Shown: positions 6,882 to 14,451, numbered from the stretch's first letter. The stretch is 14,451 bases of DNA from Clostridia bacterium (GCA_017412025.1 JAFQOY010000083.1:1-14451), one strand, 5' to 3'. Made by a program: numbers and translations. The notes: a model not told the origin generated them from the letters alone.

Positions 6882-8123
6882 ATGGCAAATAAGACGGACT
6901 GCATCATCCTTGGCGGCGGCGCCGCCGGGCTTGCAGCATGCGCCGCGCTTTCTGCACGCGGCGTTCATGTGACCCTTGCCGAGCGCCTTGACCGCGTTGG
7001 AAAGAAAATCATGGCTTCCGGCAACGGCCGGTGCAATCTGTCCAACGCAGACATGAACGCAGCGTATTACGCAGAAGCAGCCCCGTTTGTATCATCCGTT
7101 TATCAGCAGACGCCGCCGCAGGAAGTGCTCTCCTTTTTCTCTTCCCTTGGGCTGATGACGTCGCAGGAAGACGGGCGTATCTATCCGCGCACGATGATGG
7201 CGTCGTCTGTTCTGGATGTGCTGCGCGCAGGCTGCGCAAGGCAGAACGCGACGATCCTCACCGGCGCACAGGCCGTTTCGCTTTCACCTTCCCGCCGCGG
7301 CGGCTGGTCGGTTCAGCTTGCTTCCGGCGAAGGTCTGTTCGCGCCCATCGTTCTGTGCGCCATGGGCGGCAGCGCAAGCCCCCATCTGGGCACGGACGGC
7401 AGCTCTGCCGCGCTGCTTGGCGCGCTTGGTCACACTGTCACGCCGCTGTATCCTGCGCTCGTGCAGCTCAGATGCGAGCACGGCGCGCTGAAAAGCCTCA
7501 AGGGCATCCGCGTACAGGCCGCTCTCTCGCTGATGATTGACGGCCAGACCGCCGCGCAGGAAACGGGCGAGCTGCTCTTTGCCGACTACGGCGTATCCGG
7601 CGTATGCGTTTTCCAGCTGTCGCGGTATGCCGCAAAGGCGCTTGGCAAAAAGAAAAAAGTCGCTTTGCAGATCAACCTGCTGCCGGAGATCGCACCCGGG
7701 CAGACCCTTGCCTGGCTGCAAAGACGCGCAGGCTGCATGCCGGAATGCGAAGCTCTTTCGCTTTTCACAGGCGTGTTTCCGCGTCTGCTGACACAGGCCA
7801 TTGTCAAAGAAGCCGGCGTCAGCGCAGATACGCCCGTCCGTTCTCTGTCCGCACAAAGCCTTTCCGCGCTAGCTTCCGCCATTTCCGCGCTGTCGCTGCC
7901 CGTCATCGGTACGCAGGGGTTCAAAAACGCGCAGGTCACTGCCGGCGGCATATCCCTTGACGAGGTTGATCCCTGCACCATGGCCTCCCGTCTCTTTGAC
8001 GGCCTGTATATCGCCGGCGAAGCGCTTGACGCGGACGGCCCGTGCGGCGGGTATAACCTGCACTTTGCTTTCGCCGGCGCTCTCACCGCAGCCAAGGCCA
8101 TCGCCTCCCGGCTGGGAGTCTGA
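6882..8123 (+). CDS. BaiN/YhiN-family NAD(P)/FAD-dependent oxidoreductase (HI0933-like)
   Basis: 413 residues, standard length for the HI0933-like flavoprotein family. The N-terminal Rossmann FAD-binding motif is G11-x-G13-x-x-G16 with E34 at the end of the second strand for the ribose. The family signature GKKIMASGNGRCNLSN lies at 40-55, DYGVSGVCVFQLSRYA in the middle, and the C-terminal FAD-contacting block GLYIAGEALDADGPCGGYNLHFAFAGALTAAKAI ends the protein. BaiN was named for a bile-acid pathway role in one gut clostridium, but the family is broad and the substrate here is unknown. ATG 6882 follows GGAGG by 8 nt. The second flavoprotein gene starts 24 nt after its stop, so the two form an operon. 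Confidence 0.93.
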   Translation: MANKTDCIILGGGAAGLAACAALSARGVHVTLAERLDRVGKKIMASGNGRCNLSNADMNAAYYAEAAPFVSSVYQQTPPQEVLSFFSSLGLMTSQEDGRIYPRTMMASSVLDVLRAGCARQNATILTGAQAVSLSPSRRGGWSVQLASGEGLFAPIVLCAMGGSASPHLGTDGSSAALLGALGHTVTPLYPALVQLRCEHGALKSLKGIRVQAALSLMIDGQTAAQETGELLFADYGVSGVCVFQLSRYAAKALGKKKKVALQINLLPEIAPGQTLAWLQRRAGCMPECEALSLFTGVFPRLLTQAIVKEAGVSADTPVRSLSAQSLSALASAISALSLPVIGTQGFKNAQVTAGGISLDEVDPCTMASRLFDGLYIAGEALDADGPCGGYNLHFAFAGALTAAKAIASRLGV

Positions 8124-8147
8124 CCCTCATCACGAAAGGACGACACG

Positions 8148-9763
8148 ATGATCCGCCTTCACAACATCAAGATTCCGCTCGATTACAGCAAAAAGAGCCT
8201 CCTGCAGGCCGCATGCAAAAAGCTGGACATAACGCAGGCGCAGATACACAGCGCAGAAATCGCAAAAAAGAGCGTGGACGCGCGCAAAAAAAGCGACGTC
8301 TGCTTTGTCGTCTCGCTGGATGTTTCACTGAAGAACCCACAGGATGAAAAACGCATCGCAGCAAGACTCCAGCCCTCTGTCGGCGCGCCCGTATCCCCTT
8401 ATGCGCCGCCTGCCGTCGTTCCGCTGTCTGCCCGCCCGGCGCTTCGGCCCGTTGTCGTCGGCTTCGGCCCCGCAGGCCTGTTTGCCGCGCTCACGCTCGC
8501 CGAAGCAGGCGCATGCCCCGTCGTGCTTGAACGCGGGCAGAATGTGGATACCCGCACGCGCGACGTGCAGGCCTACTGGACAAATGGACACGCCGCATTC
8601 AAAACCACGTCAAACGTGCAGTTCGGCGAGGGCGGCGCAGGCACGTTTTCCGACGGCAAGCTCAACACCGGCACAAAGGATCCGCGCGGCGAGCACATCC
8701 TGCGCACATTCGTGCGTTTTGGCGCGCCTGAGGATATCCTCATCAATGCCAAGCCCCATATCGGCACCGACAAGCTGCGCGGCGTCGTCAGATCCATGCG
8801 CGAGCGCATCATCGCCTGCGGCGGCGAGGTGCACTTTGGCGCAAGGATGACGTCCATCGTCAGAAAGAACGGAGCGGTGTGCGCCGTCGCTTACGAGGAT
8901 GCGCAGGGCACGCACGAAATCGCCTGCAGTCAGCAATCCTGGCCATCGGCCACAGCGCACGCGATACGTTTGAGATGCTGCACGAGACAGGCTTCAGCCT
9001 TGAACAAAAGCCCTTCTCCATCGGCGCGCGCATCGAACATCCGCAGCTGCTCATCAACCGGGCGCAGTACGGCGAGTTTGCGTCCCATCCCGCGCTGGGC
9101 GCTGCGGATTACAAGCTGGCGCTCCATCTGCCTTCCGGCAGGAGCGTATATACGTTCTGCATGTGTCCCGGCGGCTCCGTCGTCGCCAGCGCCAGCGAAG
9201 AAAGCAGCATCGTCACCAATGGCATGAGCTGCTACGCGCGCGATCTTGAAAACGCAAACAGCGCGCTGCTGGTCGGCGTCGGGCCGGAAGACTTTTCAAG
9301 CAGCCATCCGCTGGCCGGTATGTTCCTCCAGCGCGAAATCGAGCAGAAAGCCTTTATCCTCGGCGGAAAAACGGGCAAAGCTCCTGCGCAGCTGGTTTCA
9401 GATCTGCTTGCCGGACGCGCAAGCACCGCCTATGCCTCTGTTACGCCCAGCTACAGGCCGGGCGTCGTCATGGGCGATCTGAGTCTGCTTCTGCCCGATT
9501 ATGTGATCGCCTCCATGCGCGAGGCGCTGCCGCTGCTCGGACGCAGGCTGCGCGACTTTGATCATCCCGACGCCGTGCTCACCGGCCCTGAAACGCGCTC
9601 CTCCTCGCCCGTCCGCATTCCGCGCGGAGAACGCCTTGAGAGCGTCGACGCTTCGGGGCTCTATCCCTGCGGCGAGGGCGCAGGCTATGCCGGAGGCATT
9701 ACATCCGCAGCGGTAGACGGGGTTCGCTGCGCAGAGGCTGTGCTTGCGCACATCACGCCATAA
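8148..9763 (+). pseudogene. COG2509-type FAD-dependent dehydrogenase, frameshifted near 8933
   Basis: Two frames together make one protein of the COG2509 group. Residues 1-262 (8148-8933) contain the N-terminal domain typical of this group (MIRLHNIKIPLDYSKKSLLQAACKKL) and the FAD motif G105-x-G107-x-x-G110. The match then moves to another frame that runs to 9763 with the conserved AIGHSARDTFEML, PGGSVVASASEE and CGEGAGYAGGI blocks. A single missing base near 8933 (for example a G after CAG) would restore a 538-residue protein of normal length. As written, translation from 8148 leaves the family and ends at 9227. There is no slippery heptamer, so it is a recent mutation or a sequencing error. 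AAAGGA (8135-8140) is 7 nt before ATG. Confidence 0.85.
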
Positions 9764-10520
9764 GCGCTATGCGCAGTTCACGGCATACCGTGCTCATCGT
9801 CAGCGCAGCATAGCCGCGCAGCCCCTGCGCGTTATCCGACTTCATCGCGTCCATCAGGTCGCACCATGAGAGAAGACTCCTGGCAAGCGATGTAAAGAGC
9901 TCGTTTTCCGGATGCGCATCCATCGCATCCTGCGACATGGCGCGCGTCCTGAGCACGATCTCCTCAAGCGGCAGCGCTTCTTCCTCCAGCAGCAGCATCA
10001 GCGTGCTGTCCGGCGCGGTCAATACCGCGCGAACCTGATCAAGCGCATCCGCTGCCGCGGTAAGCCTGAGCGTGACGGACGGCATGGTTTCCCTGTACAC
10101 ATACGCTTCATGCCCATGGGCTGCCGCGAAATCAAGCGCATCCTTTGAAAGCGCTACGCCGGATATGATGCGCATCCTCTCCTTCTGCCAGACAATGCAG
10201 CGTACCCCCTCGCGCTGCAGGCGCTCCGCCTCATCCTGCGCCCGCTGCCCGTCGTCAAACACGCCCAGCTGCAGCGCGCAGATCTCGCGCTGCGGCAGCG
10301 TCAGTTCCATCTGGCCGGCCGTCTCATCGGCGAAAACCTGCTCCGCGAGCCTGTCGGCGGCGTCCCGGATGACCCTGCGCAAATCCTGAGAGGACGCGGG
10401 GATCATCAGCAGCAAAACAATCGCCGCCGCCAGCAGACGCCTGCGTATGCGCCGCATTCTCTGCCTCTTTCTGCGAAGTGAAACAATTCCCATGCGCATC
10501 CCTTCCCTTTCGTTTTGCAT
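9753..10520 (-). CDS. SPOR-domain membrane protein
   Basis: 255 residues counted from the furthest ATG. A very basic N-terminus (RRKRQRMRRIRRR) precedes one transmembrane segment at about 29-43 (LLAAAIVLLLMIPAS), giving an anchored protein with an outside C-terminus. Residues about 80-142 look like a SPOR domain (CALQLGVFDDGQRAQDEAERL...VRCIVWQKERMRIISGVA), which in other proteins binds denuded peptidoglycan at division or sporulation septa. The rest (about 145-255) is helical and unrecognised. The start is uncertain: ATG 10520 has only AGGA 4 nt away, whereas ATG 10493 (MGIVSLRR) has GAAGGG 6 nt away; 10499 is also possible. Its last 11 bp overlap the end of the convergent flavoprotein gene. 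Confidence 0.78.
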   Translation of the reverse strand: MQNEREGMRMGIVSLRRKRQRMRRIRRRLLAAAIVLLLMIPASSQDLRRVIRDAADRLAEQVFADETAGQMELTLPQREICALQLGVFDDGQRAQDEAERLQREGVRCIVWQKERMRIISGVALSKDALDFAAAHGHEAYVYRETMPSVTLRLTAAADALDQVRAVLTAPDSTLMLLLEEEALPLEEIVLRTRAMSQDAMDAHPENELFTSLARSLLSWCDLMDAMKSDNAQGLRGYAALTMSTVCRELRIALMA

Positions 10521-10592
10521 CTGATCCTATGAAAACAGCCGGACAATTATCCCGGCCCACCGCTGTCGTATTCTATAATGAGGTGAACGCAT

Positions 10593-11345
10593 ATGAAATA
10601 TACGCTTGATACCATTCCGGTTCTTGATACGTACAAGACCGACTGCGAATGCCCGCTGTGCAGACTTCAGATCCATTGTGAGGATCAGTATGTGGACAGC
10701 ATGCTCAGTTCGGCCTATATGGAGCCGGAATACCGCATCCACACCAATGAAGTCGGCTTCTGCACGCGGCACTTTGAATGGATGTACAACAGGCGCAACC
10801 GCCTCGGCCTTGCGCTGATGACGCATACGCACATGCAGGAGGTCATCAAGTCGCTGGAGAGCATCCTCGCAGACGGAGCGGGCGCAAAGCGCAGCCTCTT
10901 CCCCATCAAAAAGGCGGATGACAACAGCGCGCCCGCGCGCATCCGCGCACGGATGCAGGGCTGCATGATCTGCGAGCAGGTTTCCAAATCCCTTGAGCGC
11001 TATGCCTATACCATCGCGCAGCTGTACTTCACCAAGGCGGAATTCAAGGAAATGTTTGCCAGGTCCAAGGGCTTCTGTCTGCCGCATCTTGCTCTTGTGA
11101 TGGAGCTGAGCGACAAGACGCTCAGCGCTTCCCAGGCCGTGGAATTCAAGAAGGCGCTGGCCGAAATGCAGCTGCAGAACATGAAGCGCGTGCAGGATGA
11201 GCTTGAATGGTTCACGCTCAAATTCGATTACCGCAACGACGGCAAGCCCTGGGGCAACAGCAAGGATGCGCCCGAGCGCGCCATCAACAAGCTGATGGGC
11301 GTGTGCGTGGGCGAAGAAGCGCAGATGCCCGCGCACAACGATTGA
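10593..11345 (+). CDS. DUF6062-like protein with duplicated CxxC/CxxH module
   Basis: 250 residues. It resembles, from memory, the DUF6062 family of Clostridia (TIPVxDxYKTDCECPLC opening); no function is known to me. Visible structure: two copies of one module, C20-x2-C23 with C57-x2-H60 (GFCTRH), and C124-x2-C127 with C162-x2-H165 (GFCLPH). The spacing between the pairs is nearly the same in both copies, so the protein looks like an internal duplication with two probable zinc (C3H) sites. No signal peptide or membrane segment is seen, so it is probably cytoplasmic. AGGTG (10581-10585) is 7 nt before ATG. A TATAAT at 10574-10579 is too close to the start to be its normal promoter. It is divergent from the SPOR gene. 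Confidence 0.82.
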   Translation: MKYTLDTIPVLDTYKTDCECPLCRLQIHCEDQYVDSMLSSAYMEPEYRIHTNEVGFCTRHFEWMYNRRNRLGLALMTHTHMQEVIKSLESILADGAGAKRSLFPIKKADDNSAPARIRARMQGCMICEQVSKSLERYAYTIAQLYFTKAEFKEMFARSKGFCLPHLALVMELSDKTLSASQAVEFKKALAEMQLQNMKRVQDELEWFTLKFDYRNDGKPWGNSKDAPERAINKLMGVCVGEEAQMPAHND

Positions 11346-11378
11346 CGCGCAGCCCCATTACCCATCAAACCAGCATAA

Positions 11379-11418
11379 AAAGGCGGCTCCTTTCCCACCT
11401 GGGAGAGAAGCCGCCTTT
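11379..11418. terminator. Bidirectional terminator between the DUF6062-like gene and miaA
   Basis: A perfect 10-bp stem AAAGGCGGCT (11379-11388) / AGCCGCCTTT (11409-11418) with further pairing (TCCC/GGGA) inside. The minus strand continues the stem into a run of five Ts, a good terminator for miaA, whose stop codon lies 10 nt away. The plus-strand tail is weaker (TTTGTG). Confidence 0.83.
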
Positions 11419-11427
11419 GTGATTCTG

Positions 11428-12327
11428 TTATTCGTCTTTGAGAAAACGCTCAACCGCCTCGCACGCCTGTGCATAATAATCGCCCTGCATGTCAAGCCAG
11501 ACGATGTCCTTATTTCTTCTGAACCACGTCATCTGCCGCTTGGCAAACTGCTTGATGGCAATCGCCAGCTTTTCAAGCATCACCTGCTTATCCGGAATCT
11601 CACCGATCAGATATTGCGTGATAAACCGGTACTCAAGGCCAAGACCAAGGAGAAACTCCGTCGTCGCGCCGTGATCCATCAGGGACTGCACCTCTTCAAT
11701 CATGCCCTGTTCAAGCCTGCGCTCAAGCCGCTCGTCGATGCGCCTGTTGACCACCTCGCGCGGCCAGCTCACGCCAAGACGCAGGCTGTCATACCGCGCC
11801 TGCTTGCCGGGCGCCGCGTCGTCTCCGTCGTGTATGCGCTCGATGATGCGCATGACACGGTTGCGGTTGTTCTTCTCCACCTCGACGTCGGGCTTGAGAC
11901 CCAGCAGCATTTCATACAGCTGCGGCGTGGTCAGCTTCTCAAGCTCGGCCCGGTATGCCAGATCCGGCTCCCTGTCCGAAAGCAGATAACCGTCAAGCAC
12001 CGAATCGACATACAGTCCCGTGCCGCCGACGATCATCGGCAGTTTTCCTCTTGAGCGGATTTCATCGATATACTGATAGCTCAGCTTCTGAAAATCCGCC
12101 ATGGAAAAGAACTCGTTGGGCTTTCGCACGTCGATCATATGATGCGGTATCCCCTGCGTCTCCTCCGGCGTCACCTTGCCGCTGCCCAGATCCAGCCCCT
12201 CAAATACCTGCCTGGAATCTGCAGAGATGATCTCCGCGTCAAAGCGCCCGGCCAGCTCAATGCCCAGCGCGCTCTTGCCGGATGCATTTGTGCCGACGAC
12301 GGCCACAACCTTGGGTAATCTGCTCAT
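11428..12327 (-). CDS. miaA: tRNA dimethylallyltransferase
   Basis: 299 residues, normal MiaA length. The enzyme transfers a dimethylallyl group to N6 of adenosine 37 in tRNAs reading UNN codons. The P-loop is G12-T-N-A-S-G-K-S19, the catalytic Asp region is D37-S-R-Q, and V100-GGTGLYVDSVLDGY is the usual central block; AIKQFAKRQMTWFRR near the C-terminus is typical. Odd points: the P-loop reads GTNASGKS rather than the common GPTASGKT, the usual DPxR-RALE segment is NRNRVMRIIERI, and GYxE is replaced by GLEYRFITQYL, so this is a divergent subtype rather than a broken copy. AGGAG (12342-12338) is 10 nt before ATG. It has its own promoter at 12363-12391. Confidence 0.93.
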   Translation of the reverse strand: MSRLPKVVAVVGTNASGKSALGIELAGRFDAEIISADSRQVFEGLDLGSGKVTPEETQGIPHHMIDVRKPNEFFSMADFQKLSYQYIDEIRSRGKLPMIVGGTGLYVDSVLDGYLLSDREPDLAYRAELEKLTTPQLYEMLLGLKPDVEVEKNNRNRVMRIIERIHDGDDAAPGKQARYDSLRLGVSWPREVVNRRIDERLERRLEQGMIEEVQSLMDHGATTEFLLGLGLEYRFITQYLIGEIPDKQVMLEKLAIAIKQFAKRQMTWFRRNKDIVWLDMQGDYYAQACEAVERFLKDE

Positions 12328-12362
12328 GTATCTGCTGCTCCTGTCCTTTGCTTGTTTGAGCC

Positions 12363-12391
12363 ATTATACCACATTGGCGCTTACGGAGCAA
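12363..12391 (-). promoter_or_regulatory. Promoter of miaA
   Basis: Minus strand: -35 TTGCTC (12391-12386), 17-nt spacer, extended -10 TGG-TATAAT (-10 at 12368-12363). The start site near 12356 leaves a leader of about 29 nt. The remaining 130 bp up to the relQ stop hold nothing else that I recognise. Confidence 0.8.
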
Positions 12392-12501
12392 GACGGCGGC
12401 CGCGCTTCGCCCTTTTCCGCTGTCGCCGGACGGAATACCGCGCCATCTTCCTGCCGGCCGTTACGCAATCAGCCTCCGCAAACTGCGCAGGCAGCGCAAG
12501 C

Positions 12502-12543
12502 AAATCAAAACCGGGAGCAGGCACTAAACCATCCTTCCGGTTT
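12502..12543 (-). terminator. Candidate terminator overlapping the relQ stop codon
   Basis: On the minus strand a 9-bp stem (arms 12543-12535 and 12516-12508, one G-U pair) is followed by TTTTGATTTG. The stop codon (12526-12524) lies inside the 18-nt loop, so the upstream arm is the last coding bases. The long loop makes it a weaker candidate than the other terminators in the window. Confidence 0.45.
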
Positions 12544-13213
12544 CTTCAATCTGCCTGCGGATGCTGAGCATCTGCTGATCCGTCTCGCTGACCGTATCGG
12601 CACAACGGAGCAGCTGCGCCGCTATCTGCTGCGCATGCTCTGCCGGAATATCCTTCTTATAGCGGAGCTTGTGTTCAAGACTCGCCCAGAAATCCATGGC
12701 GATCGTCCGGAGCTGTACCTCAACGCGCATGTACCGTTTTTCCTTGGAGAGGAAGATCGGTATTTCGATGATGATATGCAGGCTGCGGTATCCGCTCTCC
12801 TTGGGATGCTTGATATAGTCCTTCACCTTCAGCACGTAGATGTCATCCTGCAGAGCCAGCATATCCGCCAGACGGTAAATATCATCGACGAACGAACAGA
12901 TCACGCGCACACCAGCGACGTCGGAGAGTTCCTTTTCGATATTTTCCACCGTGGGTTCTTTGCCGATTCTGGCCATTTTCTCCGCGACGCTTTTGGGTGA
13001 TTTCAATCTCGTCTTGATTGTCTCAATCGGATTGCGGTCGAACTTGCCGTTGAACTCGATGGAAAGCACCTTGAATTTCGTTTCCACCTCCAGCATGGCC
13101 GCGGAATAATAGCTCATCAGCCGCACATAATCCGCGCCGCGCTTTCGGATCTGGTCAAATGCCTGATCCATATCCATGCCGGGCGCAAAGGCAACCTCTC
13201 TGAGTTCCTGCAT
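12524..13213 (-). CDS. relQ: Small alarmone synthetase, RelQ type (GTP pyrophosphokinase)
   Basis: 229 residues, a stand-alone RelA/SpoT synthetase domain (about 45-185) with no hydrolase or TGS/ACT domains. It makes (p)ppGpp from ATP and GTP or GDP as a stress signal. Visible motifs: SVAEKMARIG (75-84), DVAGVRVICSFVDDIYRLADML (98-119), YIKHPKESGYRSLH (133-146, Y142 for base stacking) and RVEVQLRTIAMDFWASLEHK (163-182, E165 catalytic). These match RelQ (YjbM) better than RelP. The frame extends to 13369, but a consensus promoter at 13245-13273 lies inside the extension, and GGGGG (13225-13221) is 7 nt before ATG 13213. Single gene with its own promoter. Confidence 0.93.
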   Translation of the reverse strand: MQELREVAFAPGMDMDQAFDQIRKRGADYVRLMSYYSAAMLEVETKFKVLSIEFNGKFDRNPIETIKTRLKSPKSVAEKMARIGKEPTVENIEKELSDVAGVRVICSFVDDIYRLADMLALQDDIYVLKVKDYIKHPKESGYRSLHIIIEIPIFLSKEKRYMRVEVQLRTIAMDFWASLEHKLRYKKDIPAEHAQQIAAQLLRCADTVSETDQQMLSIRRQIEETGRMV

Positions 13214-13244
13214 CAGCCGACCCCCTTTCACTCTTTCTGACTTG

Positions 13245-13273
13245 ATTATACACGAATGCCATTTTATCGTCAA
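13245..13273 (-). promoter_or_regulatory. Promoter of relQ
   Basis: Minus strand: -35 TTGACG (13273-13268), 17-nt spacer, perfect -10 TATAAT (13250-13245). The start near 13238 gives a leader of about 25 nt before ATG 13213, which rules out starts upstream of the promoter. Confidence 0.88.
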
Positions 13274-13313
13274 CTCAGCCAATCTGACCCATTCCATTTT
13301 GGTCTGCCGATAC

Positions 13314-13346
13314 AAAAAGCGGCTCCTCCTCTTCAGGAAGAGCCGC
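13314..13346 (-). terminator. Rho-independent terminator of the AGCS symporter gene
   Basis: On the minus strand a 12-bp stem (13346-13335 with 13330-13319, one G-U pair) with a 4-nt loop GAAG is followed by five Ts (13318-13314). It lies 20 nt past the symporter stop and separates that gene from the relQ promoter. Confidence 0.92.
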
Positions 13347-13365
13347 ATGTACCGATCACAGCCGA

Positions 13366-14451
13366 TCACTTATGCACAGGATCATCAAAATATTTCTTCG
13401 TCTCCGCCGCCACGACGCCGGACAGCGCCAGCAGCGCAATCAGGTTAGGAATGGCCATCAGGCCGTTGAGCGTATCGGAAATATCCCACATCAGCGTGCC
13501 GGAGCCCGTCGCGCCCACGATGCACATGAGTACGTAGCAAAGCTTATAGATGTTGATCACATGCACGTTATTGCCGGAGATGTAGCCAAAGCAGCGCTCG
13601 CCGTAATAGCTCCAGCTGACGATGGTGGACAGCGCGAAGAACAGCAGGCTGATCTGGATGACAACGCCGCCGATCGTGCCCGGGAGAATGCTGTTAAACG
13701 CAGCGGCGGCGGCAACGCCGTTGGAGCCAAAGGCAGCCAGACCGCCCTCCGTGCCCAGAACGCCTGAGAGAATGATCGTCAGGCCGGTCAGCGTACAGAT
13801 GATGATCGTATCGATGAACACCTCAAATACGCCCCACATCGCCTGCTCGCACGGCTCATCCGTCGAAGACGCCGCATGCGCAATCGGCGCAGAGCCGAGA
13901 CCGGCTTCATTGGAGAACACACCACGCGCAACGCCCTGGCGCATGGCGACCATGATCGCATAGCCGAACACGCCGCCGCCTACCGCCTCAAAGCTGAACG
14001 CGCCGGAGAAGATCGCGCCCAGCGCAGCCGGAATATCCGCAACGCGCAGCACAAGCACCAGAATACCTGATGCAATATAGAAAACAGCCATAAACGGCAC
14101 GAGATAAGACGTCACCTGACCGATGCGCTTGATGCCGCCGATGATGACGACGCCGACAAGCAGCGCCAGCAGCACGCCGGTCACCAGCGGACTGATCCCG
14201 AAAACGCTGGTCATCGTACCGGCGATCTCATTGGACTGCGCAATATTGCCGATGCCGAAGGAAGCCAGACCCGCCAGGAACGCAAACACCACGGCCAGCC
14301 ACTTGAAATTCCTGCCCATGCCGCGCTCGATGTAATACATCGGGCCTCCCTTGTGCACGCCGGTTTCATCCGTAATGCGGTATTTAATCGACAGCGCAAT
14401 CTCCGCATACTTGGTGCACATGCCAAAGAAGGCGGACACCCACATCCAGAA
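13366..14451 (-). CDS. Alanine/glycine:cation symporter family protein (AGCS, AlsT-like), N-terminus missing
   Basis: At least 361 residues; the frame is still open at the right edge, where FWMWVSAFFGMCTKYAEIAL matches an internal part of the family, so roughly the first 90-110 residues are outside. AGCS proteins are inner-membrane sodium (or proton)-coupled importers of alanine or glycine. The family signature NEAGLGSAPIAHAA is present, as are GGPMYYIERGMG and several hydrophobic segments (WLAVVFAFLAGLASFGIG, VTGVLLALLVGVVIIGG, YLVPFMAVFYIASGILVL, IDTIIICTLTGLTIILSGVL, IQISLLFFALSTIVSWSYYG). The C-terminus is polar and cytoplasmic-like. A strong terminator follows. The true start and promoter lie right of the window. 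Confidence 0.94.
   Translation of the reverse strand, partial: FWMWVSAFFGMCTKYAEIALSIKYRITDETGVHKGGPMYYIERGMGRNFKWLAVVFAFLAGLASFGIGNIAQSNEIAGTMTSVFGISPLVTGVLLALLVGVVIIGGIKRIGQVTSYLVPFMAVFYIASGILVLVLRVADIPAALGAIFSGAFSFEAVGGGVFGYAIMVAMRQGVARGVFSNEAGLGSAPIAHAASSTDEPCEQAMWGVFEVFIDTIIICTLTGLTIILSGVLGTEGGLAAFGSNGVAAAAAFNSILPGTIGGVVIQISLLFFALSTIVSWSYYGERCFGYISGNNVHVINIYKLCYVLMCIVGATGSGTLMWDISDTLNGLMAIPNLIALLALSGVVAAETKKYFDDPVHK

Noticed and set aside
7284..7856. 190-codon minus-strand frame inside the BaiN-like gene
   Set aside because: It is a shadow of a gene with unmistakable family blocks, without a start signal of its own.
12176..13000. 274-codon plus-strand frame across miaA, its promoter and relQ
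   Set aside because: It is antisense to the two recognised genes and lacks a ribosome binding site.
1..14451. CRISPR array, insertion sequence, prophage, toxin-antitoxin or tRNA gene
   Set aside because: No regularly spaced repeats, no transposase, integrase or phage proteins, no paired toxin-like small genes and no cloverleaf that I could find by reading both strands.

Overview
The window looks like ordinary chromosomal DNA from a moderately GC-rich member of the Firmicutes, most likely class Clostridia. The evidence is the 16S 5' end (about 39 nt at the left edge, minus strand), the TTGACA/TATAAT promoters, strong AGGAGG-type ribosome binding sites, short U-tailed terminators, and a typical clostridial gene set: two-module zinc-ribbon protein, YqeY, YgiQ-type radical SAM protein, paired BaiN-like and COG2509-like flavoproteins, a DUF6062-like protein, RelQ and an alanine/sodium symporter. 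I cannot name a genus. The left edge lies inside a 16S gene, which is a common place for an assembly contig to break.

Layout: (1) 1-464: start of an rRNA operon reading left, with a consensus promoter, A-rich UP-like tract, boxA-like leader and two leader hairpins. (2) 473-1442: divergent zinc-ribbon protein and XRE-type regulator, the latter preceded by three ATATAT blocks about one helical turn apart. (3) 1517-2765: two-gene leftward operon (TIM-barrel isomerase/epimerase, then YqeY). (4) 2894-4876: rightward ygiQ. (5) 5030-6595: leftward secreted SH3 protein then Nudix hydrolase. (6) 6882-9763: rightward pair of FAD proteins; the second is broken by an apparent 1-nt deletion near 8933. (7) 9753-10520: leftward SPOR-domain membrane protein, overlapping the end of the flavoprotein gene by 11 bp. 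(8) 10593-11345: rightward DUF6062-like protein with a duplicated Cys/His module. (9) 11428-14451: leftward miaA, relQ and a partial AGCS symporter, apparently separate transcription units.

The genes are mostly housekeeping: tRNA modification (miaA, probably ygiQ-linked functions), alarmone synthesis (relQ), nucleotide sanitation (Nudix), flavoprotein redox, envelope (SPOR, SH3) and amino-acid uptake. Convergent pairs are generally separated by one shared bidirectional terminator (1473-1511, 4912-4963, 11379-11418); the flavoprotein/SPOR pair is the exception.

I see no CRISPR array, insertion sequence, prophage, toxin-antitoxin or defence module, and nothing that I would call a new system. 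The most worthwhile leads are the frameshift in the second flavoprotein, the duplicated CxxC/CxxH protein, the phased ATATAT blocks, and the sequence-divergent MiaA.
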